From Sphingomonas sp. H160509 (GTDB taxonomy: Bacteria; Pseudomonadota; Alphaproteobacteria; Sphingomonadales; Sphingomonadaceae), in NCBI RefSeq assembly GCF_024124765.2, contig NZ_JAMXSR020000002.1, forward strand, positions 1,635,001 to 1,699,000: a stretch of DNA of 64,000 bases, written 5' to 3'. Position numbers and translations under genes: made by a program. Position 1 is the stretch's first letter; each line of letters opens with the position of its first letter. Shown here in pieces: positions 48,933-58,759 of the stretch. The notes below the pieces were generated by a model. The model was given only the letters and a program-made list of their open reading frames with translations. It was not told the origin of the DNA and made no database searches.

Positions 48933-49039
48933 ACGCCACCATACGGGCGTACTGGTTGACGAATATTTATCGATGGTTGCTGCCTCAACTGCCGAGACAG
49001 TAGATTACACGATTTCCATTGCGGCAGATTAGCCCCGGT

Positions 49040-49417
49040 TCAGCACGGACCATGCCAGAACACACCGCGGCTTGGTTCCGAGTAGCAAGCTGCGGACATC
49101 GGAAGGTTCGCTTTGCTGACCGGCACATCGTAGCCATAGCCACCATCGAAATATGCTTTGGTCGTGATATCCACGCCCCAGGTGTGGACCGTTACATCTT
49201 CAGGGTAGAGGTCGGCGATAGCCGCGGGCCATTTTCCCTTCGAGATTTTTCTCCAGTTTTTTGGTCGTTCCGCCGGGTATTTTTTCATCAGCGCCTGAGC
49301 CCCGGCTCGAATCGCCTCAAGTTTGTTGGCATCGGAAATGGGCCGGTTGCAACCACTGAGAAGCGACATAACCGCCAACATGGTAAGCATAGTTGTCGCG
49401 GATCTCGATCTGTCCAT
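49040..49417 (-). CDS. Putative lipoprotein, unknown function
   Basis: About 125 residues with a lipoprotein signal: hydrophobic MLTMLAVMSLLSGCN with lipobox LLSGC. The mature part is Lys/Ala/Tyr-rich, reading KLEAIRAGAQALMKKYPAER, KNWRKISKGKWPAAIADLYP and VHTWGVDITTKAYFDGGYGY, ending with a Cys-containing SAACYSEPSRGVFWHGPC. No family recognised. The ATG at 49417 is preferred because the eight residues from 49441 to it add nothing to the signal peptide. It lies between other small exported proteins. Confidence 0.65.
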   Translation of the reverse strand: MDRSRSATTMLTMLAVMSLLSGCNRPISDANKLEAIRAGAQALMKKYPAERPKNWRKISKGKWPAAIADLYPEDVTVHTWGVDITTKAYFDGGYGYDVPVSKANLPMSAACYSEPSRGVFWHGPC

Positions 49418-49458
49418 CAGGTATCCAAGCACATCCATCAACCGTCCACTATCAGCCG

Positions 49459-49698
49459 TTAGCCGTTGCTCTTGGTAAGATCAGGCAATGCCAATGGTCG
49501 TCTTGCGGCTTTGCGACCTGCCGCGGCGACTATGACGGCGCTGGACAGGAGGATGCTGGATACGAGGGCGCCGACCGATAGCAGGCCGACGGTCGTTACC
49601 GAGGCGTCGAACGTCGTGCGCTTGCCGACCCGAATCGAGACTTTGGCGGCGGGGGCTTGGCGGGTTTCCGTTCGGTCGGGGTGCGTTGGGGTCTTCAT
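49459..49698 (-). CDS. Small single-membrane-segment protein, unknown function
   Basis: A 79-residue product. The N-terminal half is basic and Thr/Ala-rich; residues about 36-60 (VGLLSVGALVSSILLSSAVI) form one membrane helix, and a basic tail follows (GRKAARRPLALPD). No family recognised. It is read in the same direction as the lipoprotein gene, 18 bp upstream of it. Confidence 0.55.
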   Translation of the reverse strand: MKTPTHPDRTETRQAPAAKVSIRVGKRTTFDASVTTVGLLSVGALVSSILLSSAVIVAAAGRKAARRPLALPDLTKSNG

Positions 49699-49822
49699 GG
49701 GCCGAGGCTGAACCTTTCGCGGCTTTCGGGCAAGTCGGCGATTTGGCGCGGCTGCGGCGTTGCCGGATTCTACGAAAGACTGCGAGGTTGTCGCGGGTCG
49801 TGCGCGGAGTTAGACCGGCGGC

Positions 49823-50176
49823 ATGATCGCGCGCCTGATCCTGGCTTTGCTCCTTGCAGCGTTTGCGCTTCCTGCGGTGGCGCCGGCGGCGTGTCATGAC
49901 GCGTCTGCTTCGCGGGGGTCTGCCGTCGTCATGGACATGGCGGCGATGGGCGGGACGCATGAGGCGATATCGGGCCATCGGCCGGATCACGAGGCGCCCG
50001 ATCGGAAGGCTACGCCGCTGCATGGGTGCATCGGGTGCGTGCCGCCTTCGAACTGGAATGCCGCCCGGGTGCTCGGCGTGGCGTTGCGGGATCCGGTTAT
50101 GGTGACCGAGCGGGTGGCGGTGCTGGATCTTGGAGCTGGCGTCGCGCCGGTTTTGCGGCCTCCGCGAGAGGCTTGA
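49823..50176 (+). CDS. Small exported His/Met-containing protein, metal-locus neighbour
   Basis: A 117-residue protein with a signal peptide (MIARLILALLLAAFALPAVA, cut near ACHD). The middle is rich in His, Met and Asp (VMDMAAMGGTHEAISGHRPD then HEAPDRKATPLHGCIGCVPP), with CIGC as a possible metal or disulfide pair. This resembles the DUF2946-type proteins found beside copper genes. The gene ends 51 bp before a Met/His-rich outer-membrane protein, so a shared role in copper or similar metal handling is plausible. Function is inferred from composition only. Confidence 0.6.
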   Translation: MIARLILALLLAAFALPAVAPAACHDASASRGSAVVMDMAAMGGTHEAISGHRPDHEAPDRKATPLHGCIGCVPPSNWNAARVLGVALRDPVMVTERVAVLDLGAGVAPVLRPPREA

Positions 50177-50227
50177 TCGTCGAGTGCCGAGGCACCGTGA
50201 TTTTCAGGCTTTTCCAAGGATATAGTG

Positions 50228-51877
50228 ATGACTCGATCGAGGTTTCTCGCGGCTGGGGCCGTGAGGGCGATGCTGCTTGCGGGCGGTGTCGAGGGGGGCG
50301 GTGCTGCCAGTTGGCGCGGTGGCGCAACATGCCATGTCCATGCCGGGCATGACGATGCCGGATGCAGTTCCCAGGAAGACGGTGAAGAAGGCCAAGTCGC
50401 GGCCGGTGGTTAAGCGTTCGGGTGTGCGTTCGGCTGCTCCGTCGGCTCACACGTTGCAGCCGGGGAATGCTGTCGATCATTCGACGATGGACCATTCGGC
50501 GATGGGCCACCCTGCTCCGGTCGCTCCTCCGACTTCGGCCACACCGTCTGCGATGCCCGAGGCTATGCCCGGCATGGATCATGCACAGATGGATCACTCG
50601 GCGATGCCTGGGATGGCGATGGACCATAGCGCGATGGGGCACGCGATGATCGTCGACCCCACTTATCGCGCGGCGTCCGATGCGGCGTTGGCGAAGATGC
50701 CGGCGGGCTCGGCGATGGCGGGGATGGCGATGGGGACGTCGGCCGGGTTCTATAGCCAGGGCAGCGGGACGTCGCGGTTGCCGGCGGCCGAGGGGCCGAT
50801 GCGCGGGTATATGGCGCAGGTCGGCGAGTGGATGCTGATGGCGCATGGCTATGCGTGGGGCGTCGCGACCGACCAGGGGGCCCGCGCGGCAAGACCGAGG
50901 CGTTCGTGCAGTCGATGGCGATGCTGATGGCGGATCGCGATCTGGGCGACCGGTTTCATATCCAGCTGCGGACGATGAACAGCCTCGAGCCGCTGATGGG
51001 TGCGCGGGGCTATACGAACTTGTTCGCGACCGGGGAGTTGGCGAACGACCGGCCGCTGGTCGATCGGCAGCATCCGCACGACCTGTTCATGGAGCTTGCC
51101 GCGAAGGTCGATTACCGGCTGGGGAACGGGAATACCGTGTTCCTGTATGGCGGGCCGGTGGGCGAGCCGGCGCTGGGGCCGAGCGCGTTCATGCACCGGG
51201 GGTCGGCGCGGTATCAGCCGATGTCGCCGATCACGCATCACTGGTTCGATTCGACGCACATCACCTACGGCGTGGTGACGGCGGGGTATGCGACGCCCGC
51301 GTTCCAGCTGGAGGCGTCGGCGTTCAAGGGGCGCGAGCCGGACGAGCATCGCTGGAATATCGAGACGCCGCGGCTCGATTCGTGGAGCGTGCGGGGGACG
51401 TGGACGCCGTCGCCGTTCTGGGCGGTGCAGGTGAGCCATGGACGGCTGAAGGAGCCTGAGGCGCAGCATCCGGGCGAGGACGAGAATCGCTCGACGGCCA
51501 GCGTGCAATATGCGCGGGGCGGGCTGGCGACGACGTTCGCGTACAGCCTCAAGGACCGCGTGCCGGGGGAGAAGCTGAGCGCGTTCCTGGCGGAGGCTAC
51601 GTATGAGCTGACGCCGCGGCATGCGGTGTTCGGCAGGCTCGAGAACGTGGCGAACGACGAGCTGTTTCCCGACGAGGGCGATCCTTTGCACGATACCAAG
51701 TTCCGGGTGACGAAGGCGGAGGTCGGGTACGCGTACCGGGTGCCGATCGTCGGGCCACTTGGGTTGGCGCTCGGCGGGACGGTGGCGGCGTATGCCAAGC
51801 CGGCGGCGCTGGAGGCGGCGTATGGGAAGACGCCGGTGAGCTGGACGTTGTTCAGCAAGCTGGCGGTGGGGTTGTAG
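50228..51877 (+). CDS. Exported protein with Met/His-rich metal-binding-like region and outer-membrane barrel; one extra and one missing base
   Basis: About 549 residues after one G is removed at 50293-50298 and one added at 50876-50880. After a signal (FLAAGAVRAMLLAGG ... GAVAQHA) residues about 35-145 repeat Met/His blocks: MSMPGMTMPDA, VDHSTMDHSAMGH, MPGMDHAQMDHSAMPGMAMD HSAMGH. This composition is typical of copper-binding proteins such as CopB. The rest (about 200-549) looks like a beta barrel: GARGYTNLFATGELANDRPL, VDRQHPHDLFMELAAKVDYR and a last strand FSKLAVGL. It may be a copper-resistance outer-membrane protein, but CopA/CopB identity is not shown. Confidence 0.7.
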
Positions 51878-51904
51878 GCTGCATAACATCGGACGGCACC
51901 TGTT

Positions 51905-51956
51905 GTTCTCCCGCGAAGGCGGGAGCCCAGTCTGGGTCCCCGCCTTCGCGGGGAAA
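51905..51956. repeat. Short inverted repeat, family C
   Basis: TTCTCCCGCGAAGGCGGGAG-CCCAGTCTGGG-TCCCCGCCTTCGCGGGGAA. Nested inverted arms with a short CCCAG/CTGGG stem. A related block lies at 55000-55082. Confidence 0.75.
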
Positions 51957-52054
51957 CAAGCGAGGATAAGTTCGCCTCGCACGGATCGCTTTCTCTCGTC
52001 GTTCGTGCCGAGTAAGGACCGCGCGAAGTCGCCACTTGCTCGGGACGAACGGTT

Positions 52055-53370
52055 ATGATGAAGAACGCGCTGGCTCTCCTCGGTTCTGCACTTGGGCTGG
52101 CACTCACTGGGTGTGCGTATCCGTATACACCCCCTGCCCTTGCGCCGATTACTGCACCTGCTCCGACCACGACGGCGGCGGCTGCGATGCCGGGCGAGGC
52201 TCGGGCGCCGGTCACGATTCTCGTGTCGATCGACGGCTTTCGGCCGGATTATCTCGATCGTGGCGTGACACCCAATCTCAACCGGCTGCGCGCCGGCGGG
52301 GTGTTCGCGAGCATGCGGCCGTCGTTTCCGAGCATCACCTTTCCCAATCACTGGACGCTGGTGACGGGGCTTCGGCCCGATCGCAGCGGGATCGTCGGCA
52401 ACAAGATGGAGGATCCCGCGCGGCCGGGCGAGACGTTCACGATGGCGACGGACGATCCATTCTGGTGGAGCGAGAGCTCGCCGATCTGGGTCGACGCGGA
52501 GAAGGCGGGGGATCCGGACAGCGACGATGTTCTGGCCGGGCGCGAACGTCGCGGTGGGCGGCAAGGTTAAGCCCGACAGCCATGGCGCGATCGACGGGGG
52601 GTACGCGGCCGGAGGACTGGCAGCAATTCAACCAGCAGGTTTCGGGGACACAGCGCGTCAACGCGGTGCTCGACTGGATGCGGCGGCCTGCGGCGATCCG
52701 GCCGAAGCTGGTGACTCTGTATTTCGATAAGGTCGACAGTGCGGGTCATGCTGGGGGGCCGGACAGCGCTGGCGTGACCCAGGCGGTGGCGGATGTCGAC
52801 GCTAGCATCGGCATGCTGGTCGATGGGCTTGCCGCGCTGGGGCAGCGGGCGAACCTGGTGATCGTCGCCGACCACGGCATGGCGGCGACGAACAGTACGC
52901 GAGTCGTGGCGCTGGATACGATCGCAGATAAGGCGGATTATCGCACCGTCGAGACGGGGCCGTACGCGACTCTGTTCGCGGTGCCGGGGCATGAGGCGGC
53001 ACTGGAGGCGCGGTTGCTGAAGCCGCACGATCAGCTGCAATGCTGGCGGAAGGGGGAGATCCCGGCGCGGTTCCATTACGGGCGCAACCCGCGGGTGCCG
53101 AGCTATCTGTGCCTCGCCGATGTCGGCTGGCGGGTCGATCCGAGTGCGCCGACCAAGGCTTCGGTCGGCGGGATGCATGGGTACGACAACATGGCGCCGG
53201 AGATGCGCGCGCTGTTCATCGCCAACGGGCCGGCGTTTGCGCGCGGCAAGACGATTGCGAGCTTCGACAACGTTGCGATCGAGCCTTTGCTGCGCGACCT
53301 GATCGGGTTGCCGGCCGAAGCGGGGCTGGACGGCACCGACGCACCCTTCCAGAAGGTACTGCAACGATAA
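52055..53370 (+). CDS. Exported type I phosphodiesterase/nucleotide pyrophosphatase-like protein; two extra bases
   Basis: About 437 residues of the alkaline phosphatase superfamily (ENPP-like). A lipoprotein signal (LALLGSALGLALTGC) is followed by the Zn-binding ILVSIDGFRPDYLDRGVTPN (Asp near residue 66), PSFPSITFPNHWTLVTGLRP (Thr nucleophile in SITFPNH) and HGIVGN-like RSGIVGNKMEDP. Later VTLYFDKVDSAGHAGGPDSA and VIVADHGMAATNSTRVV give the remaining Asp/His ligands. Runs at 52507-52511 and 52596-52601 must each lose one base (KAGIRTATMFWPG; IDGGTRPEDWQQF). It likely hydrolyses phosphodiester or pyrophosphate bonds in the periplasm. Confidence 0.88.
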
Positions 53371-53381
53371 GAGGAGAGGTT

Positions 53382-53843
53382 GTGCAGTATTTCGAGGATA
53401 TCGAGGTCGGTCGGACCGCGTCGTTCGGTTCCTACGCGGTCACGCGCGAGGAGGTGATGGACTTCGCCGCGAAATACGATCCGCAGCCGTTTCATCTGTC
53501 CGACGAGGCGGCCGCGCAGACGCACTTCGGGCGGTTGTCGGCGAGCGGCTGGCACACGTGCGCGATGGTGATGTCGATGGTGGTCGCGAACCTGAAGGAG
53601 AACCAGCAGGCGGGGCTCGGGTCGCCGGGGATCGACGATTTGAAGTGGGTGAAGCCGGTGTATCCGGGGGACACCTTGCGGTGCGAGACCGAGATTCTGG
53701 AGAAGCGGGTTTCGGCGAGTCGGCCGGAGATGGGGATCTTCAAGAGCCGGATGCGGGTGTTCAATCAGGACGACGTGATGGTGATGACGTTCGTGTCTAA
53801 TGGGTTAGTGGCTACCCGCCCTGCTGGCACGCCGACCGGTTGA
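53382..53843 (+). CDS. MaoC-family (R)-hydratase/dehydratase
   Basis: Hot-dog-fold hydratase of about 153 residues. It starts VQYFEDIEVGRTASFGSYAV and contains DFAAKYDPQPFHLSDEAAAQ, THFGRLSASGWHTCAMVMSM, where the Asp and His form the hydratase 2 motif (about residues 28-65). SFVSNGL-like strands close the fold. The GTG at 53382 is used because GAGGAGAGG lies just before it; it follows the phosphodiesterase stop by 11 bp, so they share a transcript. The usual substrates of such proteins are enoyl-CoA thioesters. Confidence 0.88.
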   Translation: MQYFEDIEVGRTASFGSYAVTREEVMDFAAKYDPQPFHLSDEAAAQTHFGRLSASGWHTCAMVMSMVVANLKENQQAGLGSPGIDDLKWVKPVYPGDTLRCETEILEKRVSASRPEMGIFKSRMRVFNQDDVMVMTFVSNGLVATRPAGTPTG

Positions 53844-53897
53844 TTGGCGGTCGATCGCCCCTCACGTAATCCGGCTCTTCGTCTGACGTTGGTGTTT

Positions 53898-54093
53898 TTC
53901 ACGCGAAGGCGCGAAGGCGCTAAGAGAAGATTTGTTCACGCGGAGACGCGGAGGCGCGGAGAGATTTAGGATGGCAGAGCTTCGTCGTGGGCTTCACTGT
54001 CGCGATGAGTGGACCGCGCTGTTCCTGAACTACTCTCCGCGTCTCCGCGTCTCCGCGTGAAAACCAATCTTTCTCTGTGCGCCTTCGCGTGAA
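53898..54093. repeat. Double inverted repeat of CGCGGAGAC/CGCGAAGGC units
   Basis: Outer arms TTCACGCGAAGGCGC (53898) and GCGCCTTCGCGTGAA (54079) pair exactly. Inner arms TCACGCGGAGACGCGGAGGC (53936 on) and its complement CTCCGCGTCTCCGCGTGA (about 54042-54060) also pair. About 65 bp of unmatched sequence sits in the loop. It fills the gap between converging genes, so it may block transcription from both sides. Confidence 0.85.
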
Positions 54094-54107
54094 CCAATCT
54101 GCTCGAG

Positions 54108-54851
54108 TTACTGCGCCGGACGACCGCCGCCGCGGTTGCCACCGCCCTGACGTCCGCCACCGAAGCGCTGTCCGCCGCCGAAACGCTGGCCGCCGCCGCC
54201 GCGATTGCCTCGGAATGCGCCGTCGCCGCGATTGCCGCGGAAGCCGCCTTGAGCCTGGGGCTGCTGCGGGTTGGTGACCTGGCCGGGCTGTGCGGGCTGG
54301 CCGGGTTGACCGAACTGGCCGCGATCGGGACCACGGCCGCGACCCCAACCTTGGCCGGGACCTCGCCCGGGACGGCCGTTGCCGAACTGGCCCTGACCGG
54401 GTGTACCCGGATTACCCTGGTAGCCCGGACGGTTGCCACGCCAGCCGCCGTCTCGGCCGCCATTGCCGCGGTTGCCGAATCCGCCCCAGTTGCCGCGACC
54501 GCCGTCGTTGTGGTTGCCCCGATACTGCTGGCGGCCCTGCCAATAGCGCTGCTGGTTGCCGTTCCAGCGGTGCGGGCGACGGTAGCGGTCGTAGACGTAC
54601 ACGCCCGAGCCGGGATAATAATAATCGCCGCTCCAGCCGTAGTAGGAGTTCAGGCCGCCATAGCCTGCGAAGCCATCATAGCCGCCGCCGTAGCCTGCGC
54701 CATAATAGCCGTCGCCGTAGCCACCACCGTAATAGGGATCGCTGGCATAGCCGACGCCCGCGCCGCCATAGCCGTAACCATCAGTGCAGCCTGCGACGCC
54801 TAGTCCGAGACCCAGGGCTAGGCCGATAATGCCGAAGCGCTTCATAAACAT
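54108..54851 (-). CDS. Gly/Tyr-rich lipoprotein, unknown function
   Basis: About 247 residues. A lipoprotein signal (FGIIGLALGLGLGVAGC) is followed by a Gly/Tyr-rich region (residues 20-75; GYGYGGAGVGY, YYGGGYGDGYYGAGYGGGYD), a short Tyr/Arg section (VYVYDRYRRPHRWNGNQQRY) and then repeats of Gly, Arg, Asn and Gln (GNWGGFGNRGNGGRDGGWRG; GGGQRFGGGQRFGGG). No catalytic motif is visible. The low-complexity Gly/Arg part suggests binding to polyanions or surface structures. ATG at 54851 or 54845 could be used. Confidence 0.7.
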   Translation of the reverse strand: MFMKRFGIIGLALGLGLGVAGCTDGYGYGGAGVGYASDPYYGGGYGDGYYGAGYGGGYDGFAGYGGLNSYYGWSGDYYYPGSGVYVYDRYRRPHRWNGNQQRYWQGRQQYRGNHNDGGRGNWGGFGNRGNGGRDGGWRGNRPGYQGNPGTPGQGQFGNGRPGRGPGQGWGRGRGPDRGQFGQPGQPAQPGQVTNPQQPQAQGGFRGNRGDGAFRGNRGGGGQRFGGGQRFGGGRQGGGNRGGGRPAQ

Positions 54852-54999
54852 GGAAGTTCTCCCATACGTGGAGAGCGGACACAACGCGCCGCCATTCATC
54901 GCATAACGGAGTCGGTATGTCGCAAGTTCCATGAATGGGGTCTGACGGGTTTGGGGGTGGCGAGTGGAGCGCCTGCGCGGGCGAGGCGCTCTCCCTTTG

Positions 55000-55082
55000 C
55001 TGTTCCCTCGCGAACGCGGGGGTCCAGGGTAGCGGTGCACTACGGTATTTAGCTGGGCCCCCGCGTCCGCGGGGGGAACAGT
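55000..55082. repeat. Inverted repeat, family C-like
   Basis: TGCTGTTCCCTCGCGAACGCGGGGGTCCAG and GCTGGGCCCCCGCGTCCGCGGGGGGAACAG (each about 30 bp) form inverted arms around AGCGGTGCACTACGG. It lies in the gap between apt and the Gly/Tyr-rich gene. Confidence 0.7.
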
Positions 55083-55105
55083 TATGATACTATGTTTTCG
55101 GACAG

Positions 55106-55656
55106 TCAGTGGCCGGGGAAGTGGATCAGGGCGGTTGCTTCGATGCCGTCTGTGCGCAGTGCTTCCGCGCCGCCGAGGTCGGCGAGGTCGACCAGGAACT
55201 GGGCTTGCGTGACGACCGCGCCGGCTTTGTGGAGCAGGCGGACGGCGGCGCGGGCGGTGCCGCCGGTGGCTATCAGGTCGTCGACCAGCAAAACGCGGGC
55301 GCCGGGGGGCAAACGCATCGGCGTGGATCGCGATGCGGTCGGTTCCGTATTCGAGCGCGTAGTCTTCGGCGATCGTGACGCCGGGGGAGCTTGCCGTCCT
55401 TTCGGATCAGCAGGACGCCGGCCTTCAGTGGCGCGGCCAACGCGGCGGCGAAGAGGAAACCGCGGGCTTCGATACCGGCGACCAGGTCGACGGGGCCGGA
55501 GACCGCCGCGACCATCCGCTCGATCGCGGTCGCCCAGCCGTGCGGATCGAGCAGCAAGGTGGTGATGTCGCGGAACTGGATGCCGGGCTTGGGGAAGTCC
55601 GGGATGGTGCGGATCAAAGCCTTCAAGTCGGCGTTGCGCTCGGTGGTCTCGGACAT
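55106..55656 (-). CDS. apt: Adenine phosphoribosyltransferase; two extra bases
   Basis: Salvages adenine to AMP with PRPP. About 182 residues. The start [20 protein letters not shown] leads to [18 protein letters not shown] and [17 protein letters not shown], then [11 protein letters not shown]. Two runs must each lose one base: GGGGG at 55383-55387 (giving [18 protein letters not shown]) and AAA at 55311-55313 (giving [20 protein letters not shown]). The last of these, [13 protein letters not shown], is the PRPP-binding motif. It lies 140 bp after petC on the same strand. Confidence 0.93.
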
Positions 55657-55795
55657 GGACGTTCCCTTCTTCGCGCTAAGCGGCGGCCGTATCGCGGTGC
55701 TGCGCGACGGCCAAAACGAAAGCGGCGGATCAGGCTGTTTGCCCGTCCGCCGCTCCCTCTATCCGTGCGCCCTTATCGCGGGAGCCCGGCCGTCA

Positions 55796-56638
55796 TCAAT
55801 GCTTAACGTCGCGCCAGACGTTCTGGTACGCGCCCCAGGCGAGGCCGCAGAAGATCAGGATGAAGATGATCGATGCGAACCCGGCAGCATGGCGTGCCTC
55901 GAGATTGGGCTCGGCGGTCCAGGTCAGGAACGCCGCGACGTCGGTCGACATTTGCTCCTTCGTCGCCTTGGTGCCGTCCGCGTAAGCGACCTGACCGTCC
56001 GACGTCAGCGGTGGCGGCATCGCGATGTTGAGGTTCGCGAAATACGGATTGTAGTGGAGCCCGGTCGGCGTCTTGATATCCGGGAATTCCTTCAACAGCG
56101 CGGCGGGCTGCGTCGTGTAGCCGGTCAGCAGCGAATGGACATAGGCGGTGCCCTCCTCGCGCGCCTTGGTGATCAGCGAGAGATCGGGCGGCAGCGCGTT
56201 GTTGTTCGCGGCGCGCGCGGCGATCTCGTTGGCGAACGGCGACGGGAAGTGATCCGACGGGATATTCTTGCGCGTCGCGGGCTCGCCGGTCTCGGGGTTG
56301 ATCGACGGCTGCTCGATCACCCACTGGTTGGCGATCGCCTTAACCTCAGGGTCGGTATAGCCGATCTTGGTCAGGTCGCGGAACGACACCAGCCGGAGCG
56401 AGTGGCAGGCCGAGCAGACCTCCTTGTAGACCTGGAACCCGCGCTGCAGCTGGCGACGGTCGAACTTGCCGAACACGCCGTTGGAGGCGAGCTCGAGTTC
56501 CTTGGGGTGCTTGTGCGCGACGCTCTCCGCGGTCGGTGCGACGGGGTCGGTGATGGCCCCGTAGACGCTGCCGAACAGCGCGATGCCGAGCACCAGCACG
56601 AAGGCCGCGCCGACGAAGGATGCGATGAGACGAACCAT
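55796..56638 (-). CDS. petC: Cytochrome c1 of the bc1 complex
   Basis: Heme-c subunit of ubiquinol-cytochrome c reductase. Intact at 280 residues. An N-terminal membrane segment (FVGAAFVLVLGIALFG) is followed by the c-type heme site CSACHSLR (about residue 77) and the distal Met region, and the C-terminal anchor (FASIIFILIFCGLAWGAYQN, about 255-274) ends WRDVKH. It follows petB by 21 bp. Together with PetA and PetB it passes electrons from quinol to cytochrome c. Confidence 0.95.
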   Translation of the reverse strand: MVRLIASFVGAAFVLVLGIALFGSVYGAITDPVAPTAESVAHKHPKELELASNGVFGKFDRRQLQRGFQVYKEVCSACHSLRLVSFRDLTKIGYTDPEVKAIANQWVIEQPSINPETGEPATRKNIPSDHFPSPFANEIAARAANNNALPPDLSLITKAREEGTAYVHSLLTGYTTQPAALLKEFPDIKTPTGLHYNPYFANLNIAMPPPLTSDGQVAYADGTKATKEQMSTDVAAFLTWTAEPNLEARHAAGFASIIFILIFCGLAWGAYQNVWRDVKH

Positions 56639-56659
56639 GTGTGTGTCCTCGAGTTCGTA

Positions 56660-57991
56660 TCAGTGCGCGGCGTGCGGCGCGGAGGGCACGCCATGCGACG
56701 TGGGCGCCGTCGACAGCGCTGTGTGGGCCGGGCTCGTGCCGCCATGCTTGTTCAGCACCGCTTCGGTGATCGAGTTGGGCAGCGGCCGCGGACGCTCGGA
56801 CCGCGAGATCAGCGGCAGGATGATCAGGAAATGCGCGAAATAATAGGCCGCGCAGATCTGGCTGAGGATCACGTAGAACGCGTTCGCCGGCGCACCACCG
56901 CAATAGCCGAGCACGAAGATGTCCGCGACCAGCACCCAGAACGCGATCCGCGCCTTGGGACGATAGTTCATCGAACGAACCGGCGAGCTGTCGAGCCAGG
57001 GCAGGAAGAACAGCAGCAGGATCGAGCCGAACATCGCCAGCACGCCCCACAGCTTCGCCGGCAGAATGAAGTCCGCGGTGAAGGCACGCAGGATCGCGTA
57101 GAATGGCCAGAAATACCATTCGGGGACGATGTGCGCGGGCGTCGAGAGCGGGTTCGCCGGGATGTAATTGTCCGGGTGGCCGAGATAATTCGGGAAGAAG
57201 AACAGCAGGCTGGCGAAGATCAGCATGAAGATGCCGAGCCCGAAGCCGTCCTTCGCGGTGTAGTAGGGGTGGAACGGAACGGTGTCCTGCTCGCCCTTCA
57301 CGTCGACGCCGGTCGGATTGTTCGAGCCGGGGATGTGCAGCGCCCAGATGTGCAGGATGATGACGCCCGCGATGACGAACGGCAGCAGGTAATGCAGCGA
57401 GAAGAAGCGGTTGAGCGCGGCGTTGTCGGGCGCGAATCCGCCCAGCAGCCAGATGCGGATGGTGTCGCCGACCAGCGGGATCGCCGAGAAGAACCCGGTG
57501 ATGACCTGGGCCCCCCAGAAGCTCATCTGGCCCCAGGGAAGCACGTAGCCCATGAACGCGGTCGCCATCATCAGCAGGAAGATGACGACGCCGAGCAGCC
57601 AGACCATCTCGCGCGGCGCCTTGTACGAGCCGTAATAGAGCCCGCGGAAGATGTGCGTGTAGACGACGATGAAGAACATCGAGGCGCCGTTGGCGTGCGC
57701 ATAGCGCAGGAACCAGCCCGCATTGACGTCGCGCATGATGCTCTCGACCGAGTCGAATGCGACCGCGCCGTTGGCGGCGTAGTGCATCGCCAGGACGATG
57801 CCCGTGATGATCTGGATCGCCAGTGCGGCACCGGCGAGCACGCCGAAGTTCCAGAAGTAATTGAGGTTGCGCGGGACGGGATAGCCGCCGCCGAGTGAAT
57901 TATAGACGAGCCGGGGAACGGGAAGCCGCTCATCCAGCCACCGCGTCAGCGGCAGCTTCGGTTCGTATTGCTTGGCCCAGGGAAAGCTCAT
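56660..57991 (-). CDS. petB: Cytochrome b of the bc1 complex
   Basis: Membrane subunit holding the two b hemes and both quinone sites. The intact 443-residue frame has eight or more helices. The heme-binding His pairs lie in [16 protein letters not shown] (about 80), [20 protein letters not shown] (about 97-115), [20 protein letters not shown] (about 200-220). The Qo motif [15 protein letters not shown] (about 295) is intact. The C-terminal tail ([13 protein letters not shown]) is His/Ala-rich. It follows petA by 10 bp. Confidence 0.95.
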   Translation of the reverse strand: MSFPWAKQYEPKLPLTRWLDERLPVPRLVYNSLGGGYPVPRNLNYFWNFGVLAGAALAIQIITGIVLAMHYAANGAVAFDSVESIMRDVNAGWFLRYAHANGASMFFIVVYTHIFRGLYYGSYKAPREMVWLLGVVIFLLMMATAFMGYVLPWGQMSFWGAQVITGFFSAIPLVGDTIRIWLLGGFAPDNAALNRFFSLHYLLPFVIAGVIILHIWALHIPGSNNPTGVDVKGEQDTVPFHPYYTAKDGFGLGIFMLIFASLLFFFPNYLGHPDNYIPANPLSTPAHIVPEWYFWPFYAILRAFTADFILPAKLWGVLAMFGSILLLFFLPWLDSSPVRSMNYRPKARIAFWVLVADIFVLGYCGGAPANAFYVILSQICAAYYFAHFLIILPLISRSERPRPLPNSITEAVLNKHGGTSPAHTALSTAPTSHGVPSAPHAAH

Positions 57992-58001
57992 GTCGTTTTC
58001 C

Positions 58002-58589
58002 TCAGCCTACCGTGACGACGGTGTCGGAGTTGAAGGCATAGTCCGGAACGTGGAGGTTCGACGGAGCGGGGCCTTTGCGGATGCGCGCGGCGGTGTCGTA
58101 GGCCGAGCCGTGACACGGGCAGAAATAGCCACCGAACGGCCCCTTGTTCTCACCCGCGCCCGCGCCGAGCGGGACGCAGCCGAGGTGGGTGCAGACGCCC
58201 AGCGTGATCAGCCAGTTCTTCTTGCCCGCCTTGGTGCGCTGCTCCAGCGTCTGCGGATCGCGCAGCGTCGAGATGTCGACCGCGTCGGCTTCCGAGATTT
58301 CCTTCGGCGTCAGGTTGCGCACAAATAGCGGCTGCTTGCGGAACGAGGTCTTGATCGCCTGGCCCGGCAGGATCTTCGACAAGTCGATCTCGGTGGTCGA
58401 CTGTGCGAGCACGTCTGCGCTCGGGTTCATCTGGTTGATCAGCGGCAGGACGATCGCGACCGCGCCTACCCCTGCAAAGGAGACCGCGGCGATGTTGATG
58501 AAATCACGGCGGCGAGGATCATGGGCCTCTTCGTGAAACGGCTCTGGCGATTCGCCGGGGGAACCATGTCGTCGACTGTCGCCATTCAT
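58002..58589 (-). CDS. petA: Rieske iron-sulfur protein of the bc1 complex
   Basis: The 2Fe-2S subunit of the bc1 complex, 195 residues. The twin-arginine-like start [20 protein letters not shown] carries the membrane anchor (to about residue 50). The cluster-binding boxes [10 protein letters not shown] and CPCHGSAYD (about 130-165) hold two Cys-His pairs, with a second Cys pair in each loop. The two downstream genes petB and petC are on the same strand. It is the operon's first gene; trmL diverges, with 170 bp between starts. Confidence 0.95.
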   Translation of the reverse strand: MNGDSRRHGSPGESPEPFHEEAHDPRRRDFINIAAVSFAGVGAVAIVLPLINQMNPSADVLAQSTTEIDLSKILPGQAIKTSFRKQPLFVRNLTPKEISEADAVDISTLRDPQTLEQRTKAGKKNWLITLGVCTHLGCVPLGAGAGENKGPFGGYFCPCHGSAYDTAARIRKGPAPSNLHVPDYAFNSDTVVTVG

Positions 58590-58759
58590 CTCGCCCTTGC
58601 ACGTTATTTTTTTCGTGGCCTGGCGGGGCTTCCGGTTTCGACGAACCGTTGCCCACCCTGCCCGACCGTCCCCACGGAGGCTGCGCTTTGATAGACGGCG
58701 GGGCGCGGGTTTGCCAACTGCAATTTGCTTTGGGTTACCGCCTTGCTAGGGGATCGGGC

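Noticed and set aside
55391..57898. 835-residue open frame on the plus strand opposite petC, petB and apt
   Set aside because: Arg/Glu/Asp-heavy sequence with no motifs, antisense to well-conserved bc1 genes. Long antisense open frames are expected at this G+C content.
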